A program made the position numbers and the translations under genes. From Candidatus Sumerlaeia bacterium (GTDB taxonomy: Bacteria > Sumerlaeota > Sumerlaeia > SLMS01 > JAHLLQ01): 64,000 nucleotides of DNA. Position 1 is the first letter of the stretch; the number at the start of each line of letters is the position of its first letter. Below are positions 62,260 to 64,000 of the stretch, one piece after another. The notes under the pieces are model-generated. The model did no database searches, was not told the origin of the DNA, and saw nothing but the letters and a program-made list of their open reading frames with translations. Location: NCBI GenBank assembly GCA_019634695.1, contig JAHCAW010000003.1, positions 67,397 through 131,396 of the forward strand. Direction: 5' to 3'.

Positions 62260-64000
62260 ATGGAATTCCGCAGACGGGTGCTGGCGGGAGTGGTGGCGTT
62301 GGGGATGGCCGCGGCGGCGCCGCAGGCCGGGCGGGGCGAACTCGAGGAGGCGCCCGAGGCGGCGACGGCCGGCTTCGCGGCCCAGGCGACCGCGACGGTG
62401 GACTGGACGCGGTCGGTCGGGACGATCAACCGCGCGCTCTTCAGCTCCCAGGGCTTCATGCAGATCTACACGCAGCCCAATCCGCTGGTGCTGCACAACT
62501 ACCTGCTGACGAATCCGGCCGGCACGCACACGCGGCTCGAGACCTGGATTCACCAGATGGAGCCGGAGAACGACAACGACGACCCATGGACGTTCGACTG
62601 GGAGCGCCTGCATCCCGAGAAGATGGTCCGCTTCATCGAGGACCGCGAGGCCTTCGCGCGCGACCTCGAGCGCTTCGAGATGGAGCCGCTGTCGCTGCTT
62701 TGTTACAATGTGGATTGGCTGCGCTCGGGCAACGAGGACGACCCGGTGGCGAACAAGGAGGAGTGGGCCGAGTTCGCCGCGGCGGTGGTCGAGGCATGGA
62801 ACGGCTCCGGCGCGGACTACCGGCCGCGCATGCGCCTGGCGCAGGTCTGGAACGAGCCGAACATGCCGCACTTCTACGGCGGCACGTCGGAGTCCTACTT
62901 CGAGTTGTATCGCACGACGGCCGAGCGCCTGCATCGCAACTATCCGGGCGTGATGGTCAGCGGGCCGGCGGTCAGCTATGCCTGGCACACCGAGCCGGAC
63001 CGCTGGATGGAGGAGTTTCTGCGTGAATGCGGCCCCCAGACGGACTTCATCTCGTTCCATCACTACGGCCCGATGGGCGAGGGCGTCGAGCCGCTGACGG
63101 AGAAAGTGGTCAAGTGGGCGACGAAGTTCCGGGAGATTCCCGGCAAGGAGCAGGGCAAGGTCGCCATCACGGAGACGGACGCGTGGTTCATCGGCTGGCC
63201 CAAGATCCAGTTCATGCTCGAGCGCCAGTTCCGCTTCCTGGACCTGTCGGACCTGCTGCTGGCAGTGCATCACTTCTCGTGCCTGGCCTACAACGAGTCG
63301 GGCAACTACACATTCGGCATCATCGATGAGCAGGGCGGCGTCATTGAGGGGACGTTCTGGCCGTACTGGCTGTTCCGCAACCTGATCGGCCAGCAGGCGC
63401 ACGCGCTGCGCGGGGGCAAGGACGCCGCGGGGTTCGACCTCGTTGCCTCCTTCGAGGATCGCGGCGGCGAGCGCCTCGCGACGGCTGTGTTCCACAACAA
63501 GCGCGACACGCCGTTGCGGGTGGAGACAGCGCTCTTCCTGCCGCCGTCGGGGCAGGACCGGGTGCTCGTCTCGAACCGGCTGACCGAAGGACGCTACCGG
63601 GTGGACAAGGTCTGGCGGGTGCCGGCGGGACGCGAGGCAGTGCGGCTGGAGCTGGCGTTCGGGCCGGGCGAGGCGCTTGCGCTGAACCTTCAGACGCCCG
63701 GAATGCGGCATTTCGCCTTCCGTGATCTCAACAATCAGGAATATCCGTGGATCGGCCTGACGGCGAACACGACGGACGTGACGCTGGGCGAATCGTTCGA
63801 GGTCGAGGCCGAAGTGGTCAACACGCTGCTGTCGCCGGTTTCGGGAACGCTGGCGCTGGGGATGATCCCGGCGGGTTGGGCAGTGGAGGCGCTCGGCGAG
63901 GGAGCCTCCGTGGTGGACCTCGCGCCGGGCGCGCGCCAAACGGCCCGCTTCCGTCTGACGGCCGCGACGCTGGCCGAGGAGGGCTACGCCGGCCCGTTTG
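62260..64000 (+). CDS. Secreted clan GH-A-like glycoside hydrolase (3' end outside window)
   Basis: Open from ATG 62260 to the window end, at least 580 residues, without a stop. Signal peptide RRRVLAGVVALGMAAAAPQA. A TIM-barrel domain (about residues 50-400) has the acid/base Glu199 in QVWNEPNMPHFYGG and a likely nucleophile Glu305 in VAITETDAW, the two-Glu pattern of retaining clan GH-A enzymes such as GH39, GH51 or GH5. A beta-rich C-terminal part begins near residue 440. Substrate not predictable; a plant or animal polysaccharide fragment or own glycan is possible. It starts 119 bases after the defence-like pair. Confidence 0.75.
   Translation, partial: MEFRRRVLAGVVALGMAAAAPQAGRGELEEAPEAATAGFAAQATATVDWTRSVGTINRALFSSQGFMQIYTQPNPLVLHNYLLTNPAGTHTRLETWIHQMEPENDNDDPWTFDWERLHPEKMVRFIEDREAFARDLERFEMEPLSLLCYNVDWLRSGNEDDPVANKEEWAEFAAAVVEAWNGSGADYRPRMRLAQVWNEPNMPHFYGGTSESYFELYRTTAERLHRNYPGVMVSGPAVSYAWHTEPDRWMEEFLRECGPQTDFISFHHYGPMGEGVEPLTEKVVKWATKFREIPGKEQGKVAITETDAWFIGWPKIQFMLERQFRFLDLSDLLLAVHHFSCLAYNESGNYTFGIIDEQGGVIEGTFWPYWLFRNLIGQQAHALRGGKDAAGFDLVASFEDRGGERLATAVFHNKRDTPLRVETALFLPPSGQDRVLVSNRLTEGRYRVDKVWRVPAGREAVRLELAFGPGEALALNLQTPGMRHFAFRDLNNQEYPWIGLTANTTDVTLGESFEVEAEVVNTLLSPVSGTLALGMIPAGWAVEALGEGASVVDLAPGARQTARFRLTAATLAEEGYAGPF

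Overview
This window reads as chromosome from an uncultivated, high-GC, Gram-negative-type bacterium. It is dense (about 53 protein genes, short gaps). I saw no rRNA, tRNA, CRISPR array, integrase or transposase. Clues to lineage are indirect: lipoproteins and c-type cytochromes, pseudopilin-like proteins, a glycogen synthase, a futalosine-route menaquinone enzyme (MqnA), an ECF sigma factor fused to a membrane segment and many Ig-like domains, and short-unit repeats between genes. Together these suggest a candidate phylum of the Sumerlaeota / Hydrogenedentota / Planctomycetota kind, but the sequence alone does not settle it.

Layout. 1-7.5 kb: end of an alkaline phosphatase, a trans-sulfuration enzyme, a GT-C-type membrane protein, then a minus-strand group (M20 dipeptidase, YggS, two related small proteins, a SPOUT RNA methyltransferase). 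7.8-11.6 kb: three pseudopilin-like genes ending at a perfect hairpin. 11.8-15 kb: type II NADH dehydrogenase, a membrane protein, a sulfotransferase. 15.1-19.3 kb: the sigma-factor/surface-domain fusion, divergent from a glycosidase-like barrel gene. 20.6-24.5 kb: two-subunit xanthine-dehydrogenase-type molybdoenzyme. 24.7-30.2 kb: a coupled envelope group (YfhO-like, polysaccharide deacetylase, PBP4-type carboxypeptidase, membrane protein).

30.3-38.8 kb: a PQQ sugar dehydrogenase/diheme cytochrome fusion, isocitrate dehydrogenase, a small exported protein, a DUF2959 lipoprotein, a cysteine-cluster protein, GlgA, RsmE and hypoxanthine phosphoribosyltransferase. 39-42.2 kb: inositol monophosphatase, MqnA, and a truncated haemoglobin overlapping a ferredoxin/flavin reductase, which may act as a two-piece nitric-oxide dioxygenase. 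42.4-50.7 kb: membrane proteins, TrmD, a MurA-family enzyme, a cytochrome-c-prime-like exported protein, a ModE-type regulator, a DCC thiol protein and a DUF1385 protein.

50.9-60.2 kb: a beta-lactamase-fold lipoprotein, CHAD protein, TrpB2, CoaBC, an exported NAGPA/golvesin protein, a DUF1460 lipoprotein and N-carbamoylputrescine amidase. 60.35-62.14 kb: an OLD-type AAA ATPase overlapping a TOPRIM/DUF4276-like protein, the best candidate for a defence system here. 62.26 kb to the end: a secreted clan GH-A-like glycosidase that runs off the window.

The most unusual non-coding feature is a set of short-unit repeats (a 7-base GAACCAC unit, a 10-base CACGGACC unit, a GGATCGG/CCGATCC family and a CTCTGTGG family). 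They sit only in gaps between genes, several at convergent 3' ends or directly before a start codon.
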